From positions 4,402,001 through 4,466,000 of the forward strand of contig OZ218953.1 in NCBI GenBank assembly GCA_965112735.1: a stretch of DNA of 64,000 nt, in the 5' to 3' direction. How positions within the stretch are numbered: the first letter of the stretch is position 1; the number at the start of each line of letters is the position of its first letter. Below are positions 1-14,685 of this stretch, in pieces. The position numbers and the translations under genes are program-made. The notes beneath the pieces are model-generated. The model saw only the letters and a program-made list of their open reading frames with translations. It made no database searches and was not told where the DNA came from. Source of the stretch: Phaeosaccion multiseriatum (taxonomy: Eukaryota > Ochrophyta, other classes).

Positions 1-197
1 GATTATTATATTTTAGACTGTAAATGAGGGTAAGAATTTTTATTACAATATACAAAAAAGGTTTGCTCTTGGTTCAGACAAACGAGGAGGGGAGAGAGGT
101 GTGGTGGCAGGAGGAGAGGGGCGCTGGTGGCAGAGAAGAGCAGCTAAAGAACACCCAAAGAGAACCAAAGAACACCCAAAGAGAACCAAAGGCTCCT

Positions 198-614
198 TTA
201 GGGGGGTGCTTGTGGCCAAACATCACCCCCGCGAATGAGAGACACGGAAGGAGGGGGAGGGGCATCGATCACGCTTGTTGGGACGGAAGCTGCATTGCTA
301 CCGCCGTCCCCTTGCCCCTCACTGCTGTGGGGGGTCGCTGCCTCGGCATCCTTCTCCTTCCTCTTCTTTTGTTGTTGCGTGAGCTTCACCTCGCCCGTCC
401 AGGTCCGGTGCTCTCCCCTCCATCCTGCGTGGTGTGAAGGGCAGTTTATTCAAGGTCAAATGTGATGCATTGGGAGGAGGGGGGCGGATGTTTTCAGGCG
501 TACGAAGAGTCATTCGGTGGCCTCCTTTCCCCTGCCTCTCAATCCCATACTACGTTTACTCCCTCCTTCACCACAGCAAATCCCTTTTTTGCTCTGATGA
601 TGGCCGCACGTGCA

Positions 615-646
<32 letters not shown>

Positions 647-2691
647 GAGGAGGACCGAAACTCCCAAAACTCACTTGACCCTTCCCTACTGAGGCCCGCC
701 ACGGATCAATCAACCCCGACGCCTCTTATACTCCAATGAGCCCGGGCGCCTTTAAAAGCAATAGTAATCACTCACCGTTCGCCGTTATGAACCTCCTAGT
801 CAAGGCGTTATGTATTTTGGTGTTTATCTCTTTGATCTTCTCTGCTCGGGCCGCCGCGATGGCCGGGTCCAACTCCGACACAATCGGCACGGAGGGAGAG
901 TGCCTCACCACCCAGTCCACGATTTGGCGGAGCGTCAGCCCTCCATGGTCGTCCCTTGCGCCCTCCATCTCCGGGCTCTTGAAGGCCTGAAGAAGAAGAA
1001 GAAGAAGAAGAAGAAGAAGAAGAAGAAGAAGAAGAAGAAGAAGAAGAAGAAAGAGCAAACACGTGTGTAATGGAGCACAGAATGAATGAAAAAGGGAGGA
1101 AGGTCAGATACGCGTTGCATGCGTGTCTGAGAGCGCACTTCGATCGCGTTGTTCGAGGGGGGGCAGTGGAGCTACCCCTGGAATATATCATACACAGTTG
1201 CCACCGCAATCTGTTTCACTTCGCCTGCTTTCCCTCTGCAGGCTGTGTGTGGCGTGCGCACTCTCTCCTCTCTCTCACCCTCTCTCTCCCTCTCTCTCCT
1301 ATCTCATCCTCTTTCTCCTCTCCCCCCCCCTCTCTCCTCTCACTCCCTCTCCTCTCTCTCCTCTCTCACTCCCTCTCTCCTCTCTCACCCTCCCTCTCCT
1401 CTCTCTCCTCTCTCACCCTCTCTCACCTCTCTCACCCTCTCTCTCTCCCTCTCTCTCACCTCTCTCACCCTCTCTCTCTCCCTCTCACCCTCTCTCTCCT
1501 CTCTCACCCTCTCTCTCTCCCTCTCTCTCCTCTCTCACCCCCTCTCACCCTCTCTCTCACCTCCGCTATCGCCTCCGTATAGTGCATGTTCTTGGGTGAG
1601 GACTCTGCGTCGGCCGAGATGAGTATCTTGAGGCTCGGCTTCGGAGCGGCGCTCGGGGTGACCGCTGCTGCTGCTGCCGCCCCTCCCCCCCCACTGCCCG
1701 GAGTCTTTGGAGCAGATTGCTCACCCATCCCCACCCCAGGCAAAACCCGCTGGTCCCCAGGTGGGGGACTGAGTAGCGATGGTGTGCCACGACCACTCCC
1801 TCCTGCTCCTCCTCCTCCTCCTCCTCCTCCTCCTCCAGCAGCAGCTATTCCTCCTGTTGGTGGTGGTCCCGCTGGTGGGTAGGCATGTGGTCTCTCGTCC
1901 TCGTCCTCAGCATTGGCATGTGAGGATTCTCGCTCGTCCGCCTCTCCGCCCTGCCGTTTCCTCTTGTTGGCGTAGGAGGAGGAGGTCTTGCTGCTGACAC
2001 TTTGTGTGTCTTCTTCTTCGTCCGCCGCGGCTTCTCCAAAGGCGTCCGGTAAGAGAAAGTAAAGCATGCAGGATCCCAACCTTAACGGAGTGTTTGATTC
2101 GATCACCTCTGCAGCAGCAGGCGTCAAAACAAGACAAGACAGTCACAGTGGGGTTGGGAGGAGGGCAAACAAAGAAAAAGAAAAATAGAAGTGAGGGGAT
2201 AGCAAGTAGGAGCTCTGTCTTGGGAGAGAGAGACATGCACATAAAAGAAATAAGAAGTAGGGGAGAAGTGGAATATAAGGGGCGAGGCGGGGGCAGGGAA
2301 ATTGCCCAGATCGAGAGGGAGAGAGACCAACGCCCGCCCGCCCCCCCGTCCCTTCCTCACCTCTGGTGTCTGGCCCGCAGTACCGCCCGCCCACGGTCAT
2401 CCCATTCCGACCCAAGCAGGTGATCACGTACTTCTCATCCTCCACCATCCACTCAATCAAAGCATGCCTCCTAGAGATGCCCTTGTTCGTCCCCAGAGAC
2501 AGGAAGGCAGGTTTCCCATCGGCTGCTTCCTCACTTTGCGCGCAATGTGCCCCCGCCCTGCCCAGAATAACGGGTAGAGAGGTGATGAAGAGCGAAACTT
2601 CCTTCTCTTCATTCTTTCCCCACAGCTTCGCGTACGCGTAAGGCTCGTCCCCCATTCCGGAAAGTGCAAAAAAGTCCTGTCCCGTTGACAT
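198..2691 (-). CDS. FHA domain + forkhead-like winged-helix transcription factor
   Basis: Four exons read on the minus strand: 2361-2691, 1561-2108, 776-986 and 198-424, all with GT/AG borders, giving about 438 residues. The N-terminal third is an FHA phosphopeptide-binding domain: the ISRRHALIEW stretch and NGMTVGG loop are its Arg/Ser/His and Asn signature, and the domain ends in LRLGSCMLYFLLP. A Ser/Gly/Pro-rich linker follows. The C-terminal part (exons 3-4) looks like a forkhead winged helix: YTEAIAEAF, then LTLRQIVDWVV, then the recognition-helix-like NTKIHNALTRRF. FHA plus forkhead is the layout of fungal Fkh/Fhl1 factors, so a nuclear transcription role is inferred. An in-frame Met lies 8 codons upstream (2715); I chose 2691 because MSTGQDFF leads straight into the domain. 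The 574-base intron 2 holds a CT/GA-rich tract and a (CTT)n run. FHA is secure; the forkhead call is less so. Confidence 0.72.
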
Positions 2692-2732
2692 AATCGCAAA
2701 CAACCATCCTGACACCCATCGACACCCACACA

Positions 2733-3106
2733 GTCGACCCCTGATACACTATCCGCTATCCGCTATCGCCGGCGCCAGCCGGCACGCTATCCGCTATCGC
2801 CGGCGTCAGCCGGCGCGCTATCCGCTATCGCCGGCGCCAGCCGGCTTTGGGGGGGGGGGGGGGGTTGTTGGGGCGTGCTATTCGACCCCTGACACACTAT
2901 CGCCCACATTCTCGATAGCGCGCTATCGGCCGCGGCCGATAGCGGATAGCGTGCCGGCTGGACACTATCCGCTATCCGCCGGCGATAGCGGATAGCGGAT
3001 AGTGTGTCAGGGGTCGATGCTATCCGCCAGCCGGCGCGCTATCCGCTATCGCCGGGGCCCGATAGCGCGCTATCGAGAATGTGGCGGTAGCGTGTCAGGG
3101 GTCGAA
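2733..3106. repeat. GC-rich foldback/palindromic repeat element
   Basis: The stretch is built from short blocks in both orientations. CTATCCGCTATCGCCGGC followed by CAGCCGGC recurs about three times in tandem (2752-2844) before an 18-base G run. A 20-base end motif, TCGACCCCTGACACACTATC, appears forward near 2733 (one base different) and 2883, and reverse-complemented near 2998-3017 and 3086-3105. The inner arms CGATAGCGCGCTATCGG are themselves palindromic. This resembles a foldback or MITE-type non-coding element between the 5' end of the FHA gene and the 3' end of the rubredoxin gene. No coding potential or obvious target-site duplication was seen. Confidence 0.75.
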
Positions 3107-3359
3107 CACAGTGCTGGCAAGAAAACAAAAAAAGGGACCCCCATAATACAGTTGCGGCTGCTCTAATTATTATCTTTTCTATTTTGCTGTATGTTGGTGC
3201 TAGACTACTAGCGGTGGGCACGATATTTCCCGTCTCAGGGCCCCTCCTCCCTCCGTATGTACCTTGATCTACTTTGGTCCACACTATATGCATGTAAAAA
3301 ATGGTCCGCTCCCTCCCTCCGCGTGCGCCGGGCCGGTGCGCGGCCGGCCTACGCTTCAC

Positions 3360-4596
3360 TCACTCCAACGCATAACCGCCTAAGAATAGCACAAAGAAGA
3401 GCGCGAGTCCTCCGAAGATGAGCCCGTTCTTCTGCCCGCCTGTGAGCTGGTTGCCGCCAAAGCCATAGCCCTGGTTCACCTCGAAGCCGGCTATGGTGAC
3501 TGTCTCGGCCCTGAACTCGGATTTCTTGGCCCCGCAGTTAGGGCAGCTCCATGTGTCGGGCAAGTCATCGAAAGATCGCATATTGTTCTTGGTGTACAGG
3601 TACGTGCATCCCTGGCACTCCCAGTCCCCTTTTGAAATGAATGGAAATGAACAAGAAACAAGGAAGGGAGCGAGGGAGGGAGGGACGGAGGGAAGGGGTG
3701 AGAAGGCTGACTGGATCATGCGGAGAAAGGCAGATGCGACTCGTGCAGCTCGCCCGCTGCCGCCCCCTTGCCCTCTCCTAATGAATCCTGTTCGCGTTTA
3801 GATGCTCTTGCGCTCGACACCCCTGTCGTCTCTGCCCTTCCCTTCCCCCTCCCACATCAACCCACACACACCTGTCTCCTTGACGATGAATCTCTCTTCC
3901 TGCCGAAGCTTGTCCGCCTGCTTCTTTTTGTAGTATAGATCCTCTTCCTCGGCTGTCATATTTGCCAACTCCTCCTCTGTGGCGTCTCGCAAATAGTAGG
4001 GCCACTCCGCTTCCCCCTGCTCCACCTCCTCGTCATCCTCCAAGCTAAGCACAGGCGCCACCTCAGCCACACTCTTCTCCCCACCGACTCCCTCCCCCCC
4101 CTCGGCCTCGGCCATTCGTAACGCAAAGCCCTGACCCGGCCCTTGGCTCAGACTGCCCGCCAATCGCCAGGGCGATGCCGCGCGAGGCGATGACGAAGCG
4201 GTACATGGCGAGGCACGCTCGGATCTTGATCCTTGGGGCACCTGTACCGAGCCTGACTGACATTGAGAAACTGCGACACGCAACATACCCAGAGAGAGTG
4301 AGAGGAGGGATAAGGAGGGAGGGAGAGAGGAGAGGGGGGGGAATTCAACTTTGAAGGCTTGCAGCGCTTGGCGAGAGATCCGTCGGTGCCACTGCCCTGC
4401 CTTCTGTCCCTGCTCGTCCGTCCGTCCCCAACTCCTGCCTCCTTCCGCCCTCTCCCACGCTACCACTCTTTCATCTCCGGCAACGCTGACTCGACGCCTC
4501 ACCTTGCATTGGCATGAAGGCATGCGATACGCCGAGCAGCAGGAAGGCTATGGCTCCTCCTGCCGCTGCTGCTGCTGTTGCTACTGGTCTCGGCAT
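3360..4596 (-). CDS. plastid-targeted membrane-anchored rubredoxin (RBD1/ENH1 type)
   Basis: Exons 4503-4596, 3872-4270 and 3360-3628 close in frame at about 253 residues. Exon 1 is a signal peptide (AIAFLLLGVSHAF, with SHAFMP resembling the ochrophyte ASAFAP plastid-import junction), followed by a Ser/Arg-rich transit-like stretch. After an acidic helix (EEELANMTAEEEDLYY) comes the rubredoxin fold with its two iron-binding pairs, WECQGCTYLY and WSCPNCGAKK. The C-terminus has one membrane span (NGLIFGGLALFFVLFLGGYAL). Plant and algal proteins of this design are thylakoid rubredoxins needed for photosystem II assembly; that role is inferred by family. Introns 1 and 2 are both phase 1. The gene is divergent from the CAMSAP-like gene. 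Confidence 0.9.
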
Positions 4597-4830
4597 TATA
4601 TAACAGCACAAGATACAAAGAGAAGAGAAGAGAGAAGAGAGAAGAGAGAGAGAGAGAGAGAGAGAAGAGAGAGGGAGAGAAGAAGCTGAGTTGTGATTTT
4701 GGCGTCAGCCGATATGCCAGCCGATTCATGCACGGGATGGGGGGACACGTGCAATCGCCATCAAGGGGTATTTCGGGAAAAAAAAAGCCAAAAAGCCCTC
4801 AAGCAGAGTGAATTCCCATATAGAAGAGGG
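4597..4830. promoter_or_regulatory. divergent promoter region, rubredoxin / CAMSAP-like genes
   Basis: This is the gap between the rubredoxin ATG (4596, minus) and the possible starts of the plus-strand gene (4693 or 4831). It carries a GA-rich microsatellite at 4618-4680. No TATA box or defined factor site could be assigned. If the downstream gene starts at 4693 the shared promoter is under 100 bp. Confidence 0.4.
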
Positions 4831-6719
4831 ATGAAGTCGTTCTTACGCTCCTCGCTGGGAGGGAAGAGGGAGAGGGTGGTGGCCTCCTCCTCACGCGATG
4901 CAGGGGAGGTGCACGCGCCCTCGGCCAAGGCGGCCTTCGCTGGCTTCCCTGAACGTGAGGAGCTTCCAGTTAGCGTCTCAACGCTATGCAGCCTGGCCTT
5001 CTCGGACCACTTCTTCAACACCTCGCGCAAGCGGAGAAGGAGGATAAGTCAGGGAGAGACCATGTTCGGCTTGGGCGTCACGTGCCAAGACGTGGAGGGG
5101 ATGGTGACGGCGGGGGCCAAGGTGGGGGTCAAGCTGGCGGCGTTGCTGGAGAAGCAGCCCAAGCAGCAGCAGTATTTGAAGGCCGCTGGGTCCGAGAAGG
5201 GGGCTTTGTCTAGTGCTGCTGAGAAAGAAAAGTTTGTGGCTGCAGGACCTTGTCAGCTGCTCACCAAGGTCAAGGGCCTCTTCGGGAATCGGTGGGTTTT
5301 CCAACTGCTGTATGAGCAACTGCTGTAGCTGCTAACACTAAGAGGGAGAGGAAAGCGCGTAGGTGGGGGGGCTGTATTGTGTAGAAGGATACAATATATT
5401 TTCCCATCCTTTCTGTGCGCTCTATTTATTCCCCTCTCTTCCATTTGGTCCTACAGGCTGGTCCCTCTGGGCAAGGAAATTCACTGCAAGCGAAACGAGG
5501 CCATGGAGGATGGAGAGATGTTCTTGCTGCGCCAGCTGCACGAGCTCAGATCGAACGTCATGTCCAGCACCTCGGAGGAGTGGGTGCTGCTGCTTAGCTC
5601 TTGCGAGCACACAGTGGCCGTGGGAGCTCGGTCCGTTGGGAGGAGCGACATTACCAGCAACTACGGGGGCGAGGACCCCTCTGCACTTGTAGATAGCCTG
5701 GAGTTTGTTTTCTTTGATTCGCAGCCCACGGGGGCCTTGGGCACGGCAGGGCCGTACGCTTGCCGCTTCACGACCGTACGGTGAGTGAGGCTTTCTGAGT
5801 TTTTGCCTGCTCAGGGCTGGTGCCGCGGCTCTTTTTTGTCAAGATGGGGGAGACATCGCCGCCCACAGAGAGAGTACCCCTGTACCTTCTTGGCGCGAGT
5901 GCATACAGTACACTAGAGCCTTCAGGAAGCACCACGCCCTGACGTAAAAGCCCCTCCCCAACCCTTCCCTCTCCTTCCCCGCTGCCTGCACAAACAGAGG
6001 CCTACAGCTCCATATTCTCTCTGTGTTTTCGCCCCTGTGGCAGCGTATGCGCGAGGAGAAGCAGAAAGACCCGGACCCGACCAATAACAGGGCGGGATCC
6101 AACTACGTGACGCTGTCCGTTCTGCTGAGTGCCCAGCTCAACTCGCCGAGGGGCCACCAACAGATGAGAAGTCTCATGGAGGCGCAAGGTGAGAAAGAGA
6201 GGAGGGAAGCATGGAGTAGCCAGCCACGAGTGGCATTTATTTGCGTCTGCAGGGCACCCACAGCCTAGCGCTCCGCTTGCTTGGGGTGTAGCGGGAAGAA
6301 GGAGAAGGACAAATGGTCGCCGCTCTTGTATTCACCATTCCCCTCGCTGCTTGGCCCCCAGCACCCAGGAAGCTTCCCACCTGTTTCTTACGTGTCTTCC
6401 CATGTGTCTGCCTTACCCATCATCAGTGCTGCAAATGCGCAAGGCGGAGAAGCAGGCTGTGGCTCGCAGCAAGCGTCCTGGAACAGACTCGCTGCGAAGC
6501 ACTAGCACAATTGGGTCCACCGTCGGGTCGCTTCGCAGCTCAAGCACGTCCGAGATGGGCTCTCCCGGACCTGACGAGCGTGCATTTCAGAGCCGAGCGC
6601 ACAACTCGCCCACAGGAGGAGGACGACGAGGAAGACCTACAGCAACAGTAGCAGCTGTAGCTGCACGAGCAGCAGCACCAGCAGGAGTAGGAGGAGTTGG
6701 GGTGACGAGGAAGGAGGAG

Positions 6720-6757
<38 letters not shown>

Positions 6758-9700
6758 AGAAGAAGAAGGAGAAGAAGAAGAAGAAGAAGAAGAAGAAGAA
6801 GAGGAGGAGGAGGAGGAGAAGGAGGAGGCTTCTCATCTAGAGGCAGAACATGGACCGCCGCTTCCACAGCAGCTTCGATCAGACGATGTGGAGCACGAGT
6901 ATCGGAATCGGTACGTCGAGGTGCAGGCAACTCATGGGTTGGAAAGTAGCAAGAGCAGGAGCGGCAGCACGAGGCCGATCCGTGACGCGCCGGCAACTCA
7001 AACGGCGGAGCATGATGATGAGAACAGCAGCGGCATGAGTAGCACGGGTAGGGGTGGGGGAAGCCCAACCAAGGGATCGCACTTCGACCCCCCTTCTCTT
7101 GATGATGGCGCACTTGCTCCTGCTGAGAGCATTTCTCGGTTGCTTGGGTCTGTGGAGGGCGAGTCGCTGCAGACTTTCAGCGCGAGAGCTTACGACGATT
7201 TGAAGCGGGCAGAGGGCGAGCCAGCGCAAAGAGGAGGGCCATTTGAAGCTGCAGGCGCTGTTGTTGAGGATGAGAAGGAGGAAGAGGGTGAGGACAGTTT
7301 GCACCGAGAGGAAGAGGATAGCGACGACGACGAGGAGGAGGACGAGAGCCATGGCGAGGTTGCTGTTGAACCCTTTGCTGTCAAGCAGCGCAGTCAGGTA
7401 AAGGCAGGTTCATGGGATGATGGTGGCGAGCGGCGAAAGAATGAGGAAGCGGAGAAGGAGAAGACGAAGAGGAGGAGGAGCCCGAAAGGGGGGAGGGAAG
7501 AGGAACTGCCCGCGGAGGAGCCGCGGTCACGAAGAGCTGAGGCAGACGAAGCGAGCACCACTCGCGACAACTTTGTTTGGTACGGAGAGGCCGCCAGTGA
7601 CGATGACGACGGTGGCCGAGGCGGACGAGGGGGGAATAACGGGTTCGTTAGGGGAACCCAGGAGGCAGCAGCAGCAGCAGCAGCAGCGGTGGTCCCCGGG
7701 CGAGAAGTGGGCCGGGGGGGCTCCAGCACCGAAATCGAAGCAGCGAACGGAGGAGGAGTCATGTCGGCCAGTCAATGGTTGGAGGAGAGTGAGCAAGAAG
7801 AGGTGGGGCCGCCCCTACGGAGCGGAAATGAGGCAGGGAACGGAGAGAGACTGATGTCAGCCAGTCAATGGCTGGAGGAGAGTGAGCAAGAAGTCGGGCG
7901 GCCCTCCAGCCGCGGAAATGAAGCCGGGAACGGAGAGAGACTGATGTCAGCCAGTCAATGGCTGGAGGAAAGTGAGCAAGAGGGCCTTCCCATGGTGCAA
8001 ATCCGCCCTAACCCTGCGACTGCTGGAAGTGGAAGGATATCGCTGGCTCAGAGCTTGCGCATAGGAGGAGGAACGAGTGGTGCTCAGGAGTGGAACGATC
8101 CAACTCATCATCCAGGCCTCTACGCTCAGCAGCAGCAGAATCGGGGCGGCTGGACGGGATACGCTGCTGCTCCGGAATCAGCAGCGGAGAGGGGCGAGAG
8201 GGGCGATTTCCTCCAAGAAACGGAGGCGGGTCTGTCGCTGCATCTTGTGGAGCAGCGAGAGCGTATCTTGAGCAGGGAGGCGCAGGAGAAGGAGCTCATG
8301 TTCCAGGCTCGGATGGAGCGCGGTCGGCAGGTGCTCTTGGCGCTGAATGACGACGGGGGAGGAGGAGGGGGAGGGGGAGGAGGAGCCTCAGCAGAAGAAG
8401 AAGAAGAAGAAGAAGAAGAAGAACAAAAAGGTGGCAGTGGTGCCAACGCCCACATACAGCAAGAGAATCAGTCCATCGAAGCCTTTGTAGCGGCAGCCCG
8501 TGCTCCTCTACTGTCCAGTGCGGGCCCCGCCTCGCCAACTTCCTGCTCCTCCCTGGGCGCGGGCAAGGCAGAGTGGGGTGAAGAGGGGGAGTTACAGACT
8601 AAAGAGGGTGGCGGGGAAGCAGTGGAAGCGGAGTGGTTTGAGCCCGAGGATGAGCAACTAGAGCCCCTGCAGCCCCTCCAGCAGCAGCAGCAGCAGCAGC
8701 AGCAACAGGCCGTGGTCTTTGACATCCTTCTGAGCCCAGCTGGCGGAGGAGGTGGGCGGGGAAGGGGGTCCATTGGGAGTGCGAGCAACAGCAGCAGTAG
8801 AGGCGAGAAGAAGCCTTTGAGACGGCCGCAGGACCGCCAAGAGGAGCAAAGGGTGCTTGAGGCCAGGAGGGCAAGGAAGGTCGAGGCCATGGAGGAACGG
8901 AGAATACAAAGGTAGGCTGTGATCTCTTTTTGAGAGGAAGGTGCATTCGGTAGACTGGAGATCCTCCTTGTCACTCTCTTCTTCCCCTCCTTCGATGCCA
9001 TGTCTCTTTCTGTCTTGTGCCTTACCCGACCTTCTCTGTACTTTCTCTCGTCTGCTCTGTTGATGTTGCGTCGTCGTCGTCGTCTCAGAGAGGAGGCGAA
9101 GCGCTTAAGAGCTGCTGCCACTTCTTTCCGTGGCTCTCCTCTTGGCGGGGGAGCTTCCCCCACCGAGTCGTATGCCGGTGCTGCTGCTGTCCCCGAGACG
9201 TGCCGAGGGGGAGGAGAGGCAGTCAGTGCCGCAATCAAGGCAGCTGCTGGCGGTACAGTGAGGAAGAAACAACAAGGCACTGAGCTCGAGCAGGAAGGGA
9301 GTGGGAATGGAGGCGGGGCAGGGGGGGGGCTTGGTGGAGCTGCCCGGAGAGATTCGAGAGAGTCGCCGGGCCGCAAGACGTAAGGCACAAAAGATCCTAG
9401 AGGGTGGACAGGGTTCTTCGGCTCAGTTGCTATTCACTCCCCTTTCTCCCTCTCTCTCTGTGTGTCTCTTGCTATGCACTCCCCTATTCCTGTGTCTCTC
9501 GTGACACTCCTCTCTTTTGTCGCTGTCTCTTCCTATCCCTCCCTCTCTCTACAACACTTACTGGGAACGAACGAAGAGTAGCAAAGCCTCATGATGCTCC
9601 ATCATTCCTCCCTCTCTTGGCTGCCCCCCCCGTCCTTCTGCTCTTGTGTCACTTGTTCAGCCTCCAAGACCGCAGGTCGAGCGAAGGCACCGGGGGCTTG

Positions 9701-10536
9701 AAAACTCCGCGAGATCGCAGCACGACGAATGGTGCGCGCTCAAGTAGCGGCGGTATCAACGTCAACGGCTCACCTGCTCCCAAGAGGACGATTTACACAT
9801 CCAAACCCTCCAACAGGAAGCTTGTCAGAAACGCCATTAGCTTCTTGTGTCTCGCCGGAGGGCATATGAAGGAGCAAAAGGAGAAGTGCCTTGAGGTGAG
9901 ATCTTGAGTCGGCCTACTGTATCGATCGGTGTGGCTCCGACGGACGAATGGTGCACACAAGTAGAGGACCCTACGAACTTAACGCCATTGCCCTCCTGCT
10001 TTGTTCCTTCTTATGTTCTCCCACTTCCAAGGCCCTCGACGGGCACCCTTGGACGAGCTTCATCGTGCTGCTGGGGGACAGCAAGCTGCGCCCCTTTAAA
10101 GGGCTGTACGCGTTCAACGCGGAAGAGCCCGACTGCGGCCAGAAGATTTTCGGCCTGGGCCCCCCACAGCTGCGCGAGGAGGATGTGAGTTTCAGTTCGG
10201 CCAGTGACTGACTTACTGAGATGACGTCCTGTCACTCTGTTTTCTTCATGGCACCTTGGAGAGGCCGTCCCGCCTCCCCCAGCCATCCGCGCCTCCTCTC
10301 TCTCTCTCTCTCTCTCTCTCTCCCCTCTGACTCTCCCTCGGTCCTTCCTTCCCTCCCTCCCCACCCAGGCCTTGTCGTTCTTCAAGTACAACTCCGCCAG
10401 CCGAGAGTTCCGCGAGCTGCCCCACACACGCACACTCTCCGCCACCACAGACGCCGTGAGCATGGACGCGGCCAAGATCTCGGCCCACAGCCGGAGAGAG
10501 CGGCGAGAGAGGCAGGGTAGAGCAGCACAGCGGTAG
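4693..10536 (+). CDS. CKK-domain protein (CAMSAP/Patronin-like microtubule minus-end binder)
   Basis: Eight exons (4693-5291, 5457-5780, 5998-6188, 6427-8911, 9089-9379, 9661-9895, 10032-10184, 10369-10536) close in frame at about 1481 residues. A Met at 4831 is an alternative start 46 codons in. The last ~115 residues form a CKK domain: SNRKLVRNAISFLCLAGG, then HPWTSFIVLLGDSKLRPFKG, then FFKYNSASREF and LSATTDAVSMDAA. In CAMSAPs this domain binds microtubule minus ends. I could not recognise a calponin-homology domain in the N-terminal 300 residues, which are otherwise unassigned. The long fourth exon is disordered: a ~45-residue poly-Glu tract (6714-6830), poly-Gly, poly-Gln, and a triplicated motif MSASQWLEESEQE (7760-7985). 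The C-terminal domain is secure; the N-terminal exons rest on phase agreement only. Confidence 0.85.
7755..7985 (+). repeat. three-copy in-frame coding repeat in the CAMSAP-like gene
   Basis: A roughly 95-base unit is repeated in frame. Each copy encodes MSASQWLEESEQE, and copies are joined by a spacer containing GNEAGNGER; copies 2 and 3 are nearly identical in DNA. Copies begin near 7760, 7854 and 7944. The near identity implies recent tandem duplication of a short acidic motif. Confidence 0.85.
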
Positions 10537-10612
10537 GGAGACTAATAATAAATCAAGATTGACTCACAGGAGTCAATCTCAGAAATAGTGATTGCGTTTT
10601 ATGCTTGGTGCT

Positions 10613-10658
10613 CAACCCCTGATACACTATCGCCCACATAGCGGATAGCGCGCTGGTA
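10613..10658. repeat. fragment of the 2.7-kb foldback repeat
   Basis: CAACCCCTGATACACTATCG, then CCCACAT and AGCGGATAGCGCGCT, match the end motif and inner arm of the palindromic element at 2733-3106. It lies in the spacer between the CAMSAP-like stop and the RWP-RK gene, so the element is dispersed rather than unique. Confidence 0.7.
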
Positions 10659-11024
10659 ACGCCGAAAAACTTGTCGCGAGAAGAACCCCAAAAGTAAGAA
10701 TCCGGTCAAATATTCTTAGAATCACGAAACTCAAGACGTAACCGTAAAAAAGTGGACTACAATATCCTGGAGGACCTCCCGCAGTCTCCGCAAATATGTA
10801 CGGCAAGACTTCCGAGCACGTGGCATAGACGAGAGAGGAACATACAGCACAACGCACACACAGGCAGCGCACCGCGGGGCAGGCACTTTGGCCCCGTCCT
10901 GTGGTTTGTTTTTTAGAAGTTCCCTCCCCGTACGTGGCTGTGAGAGAAGAGAGGAGGCAGGATGCGCCTGGCCTAACACGGTAACCGGTGAGCTGCGGGG
11001 CTTCCCTGGTAGGCGGCAGAGGCC

Positions 11025-13674
<2,650 letters not shown>

Positions 13675-14685
13675 AGATCCCCTCTGCGAAGGACCGAATG
13701 CATCCGCACCCAAGCACCACAGAGACCTTCCTTGGAGAAAGGCCCCTGTGTGTGGTGTGTGGTGTGTTTGTGTGTGTGTGTGTGTGCGTGCTTGTGTGTG
13801 TGTGCGTGCTTGTGTGTGCGTGCTTGTGTGTGTGCGCGCGTGTGTATGCGAGTGTATGTGTGTCTTTGTGCGTGGTTCACCGATTGAACGTGAGCAGTAT
13901 ATCACGAGGAAATGAGGGCACAGGAGGTAGCCCTCCCGTTCTTTGTTCTTTGTTACATGTTCCTTTATTGTGTGGGTTTTAAGTACTTGTTTATGGTCAC
14001 CTTGTGGATGAAGTGTCTTGAGATGGTCGAAGATGGTGTATAATATAATATAGACCCCATCGTTGCCTCCTGCAACCTGTATCAAGTTCAGTTCTATGGC
14101 CCTACAGCGTGTGGAGGCCTAACAAACTGAAACTCCTGTTCCTTACGTAAGATCTGCTTGTCTTACGTAAAGGTGTCTTGCAGCCCAGAGGGCCCTCCCC
14201 CCCCCCCCCTAAAGTGCCTCTATCGCCGAGTTGAGCAGTTTTGGTTACGCGTCCCAGGTAGGGGTGGGTAAGGGGAGTGCAACAAGACCCTCAGAATCTT
14301 TGGAAACATGCCTATCGCCTTTTAGGTGTCTTTGGGAACAGGATATAGAGAGTGAAGTTCTGATCACCGTTGCCGTGGTGACGCGTCTCCACAGCCCTCG
14401 CGGCTGCTGCTGCGCCATGTCTCTTGCTGCCTAGGGCATTGGTGCCGAATTGTGAATTGGAGCGGCGGAGAGCAAGAGGCCATGCGTGTGTTGCTCAGCC
14501 CCCTTCTCTCGCACAGCCACACACAAACACCACATGCTCTCGCTCTCTCTCTCTTTCTCTGCACCACTCCGCCCCGCTTATCGCTGCCTGCCTTCCTACG
14601 TGGTAACGCTAACCAAAAAATAAAGACCAACCCCTACAAAGTGAAGTAGGAAGTACAGAGGTGCATCGAGGTAGACGTGTACGGC
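13675..14685. other. convergent intergenic region
   Basis: About 1 kb lies between the stops of the RWP-RK gene (+) and the RRM gene (-). It contains a (GT)n-type microsatellite at 13755-13865, a direct repeat of CTTACGTAA near 14143 and 14162, and a C run at 14199-14210. I found no open frame with recognisable protein features. It should carry both 3' UTRs. Confidence 0.5.

Noticed and set aside
4831-5780. Calponin-homology domain at the N-terminus of the CAMSAP-like protein
   Set aside because: I looked for the conserved Trp/Leu helices of CH domains and could not place them, so no domain was assigned.
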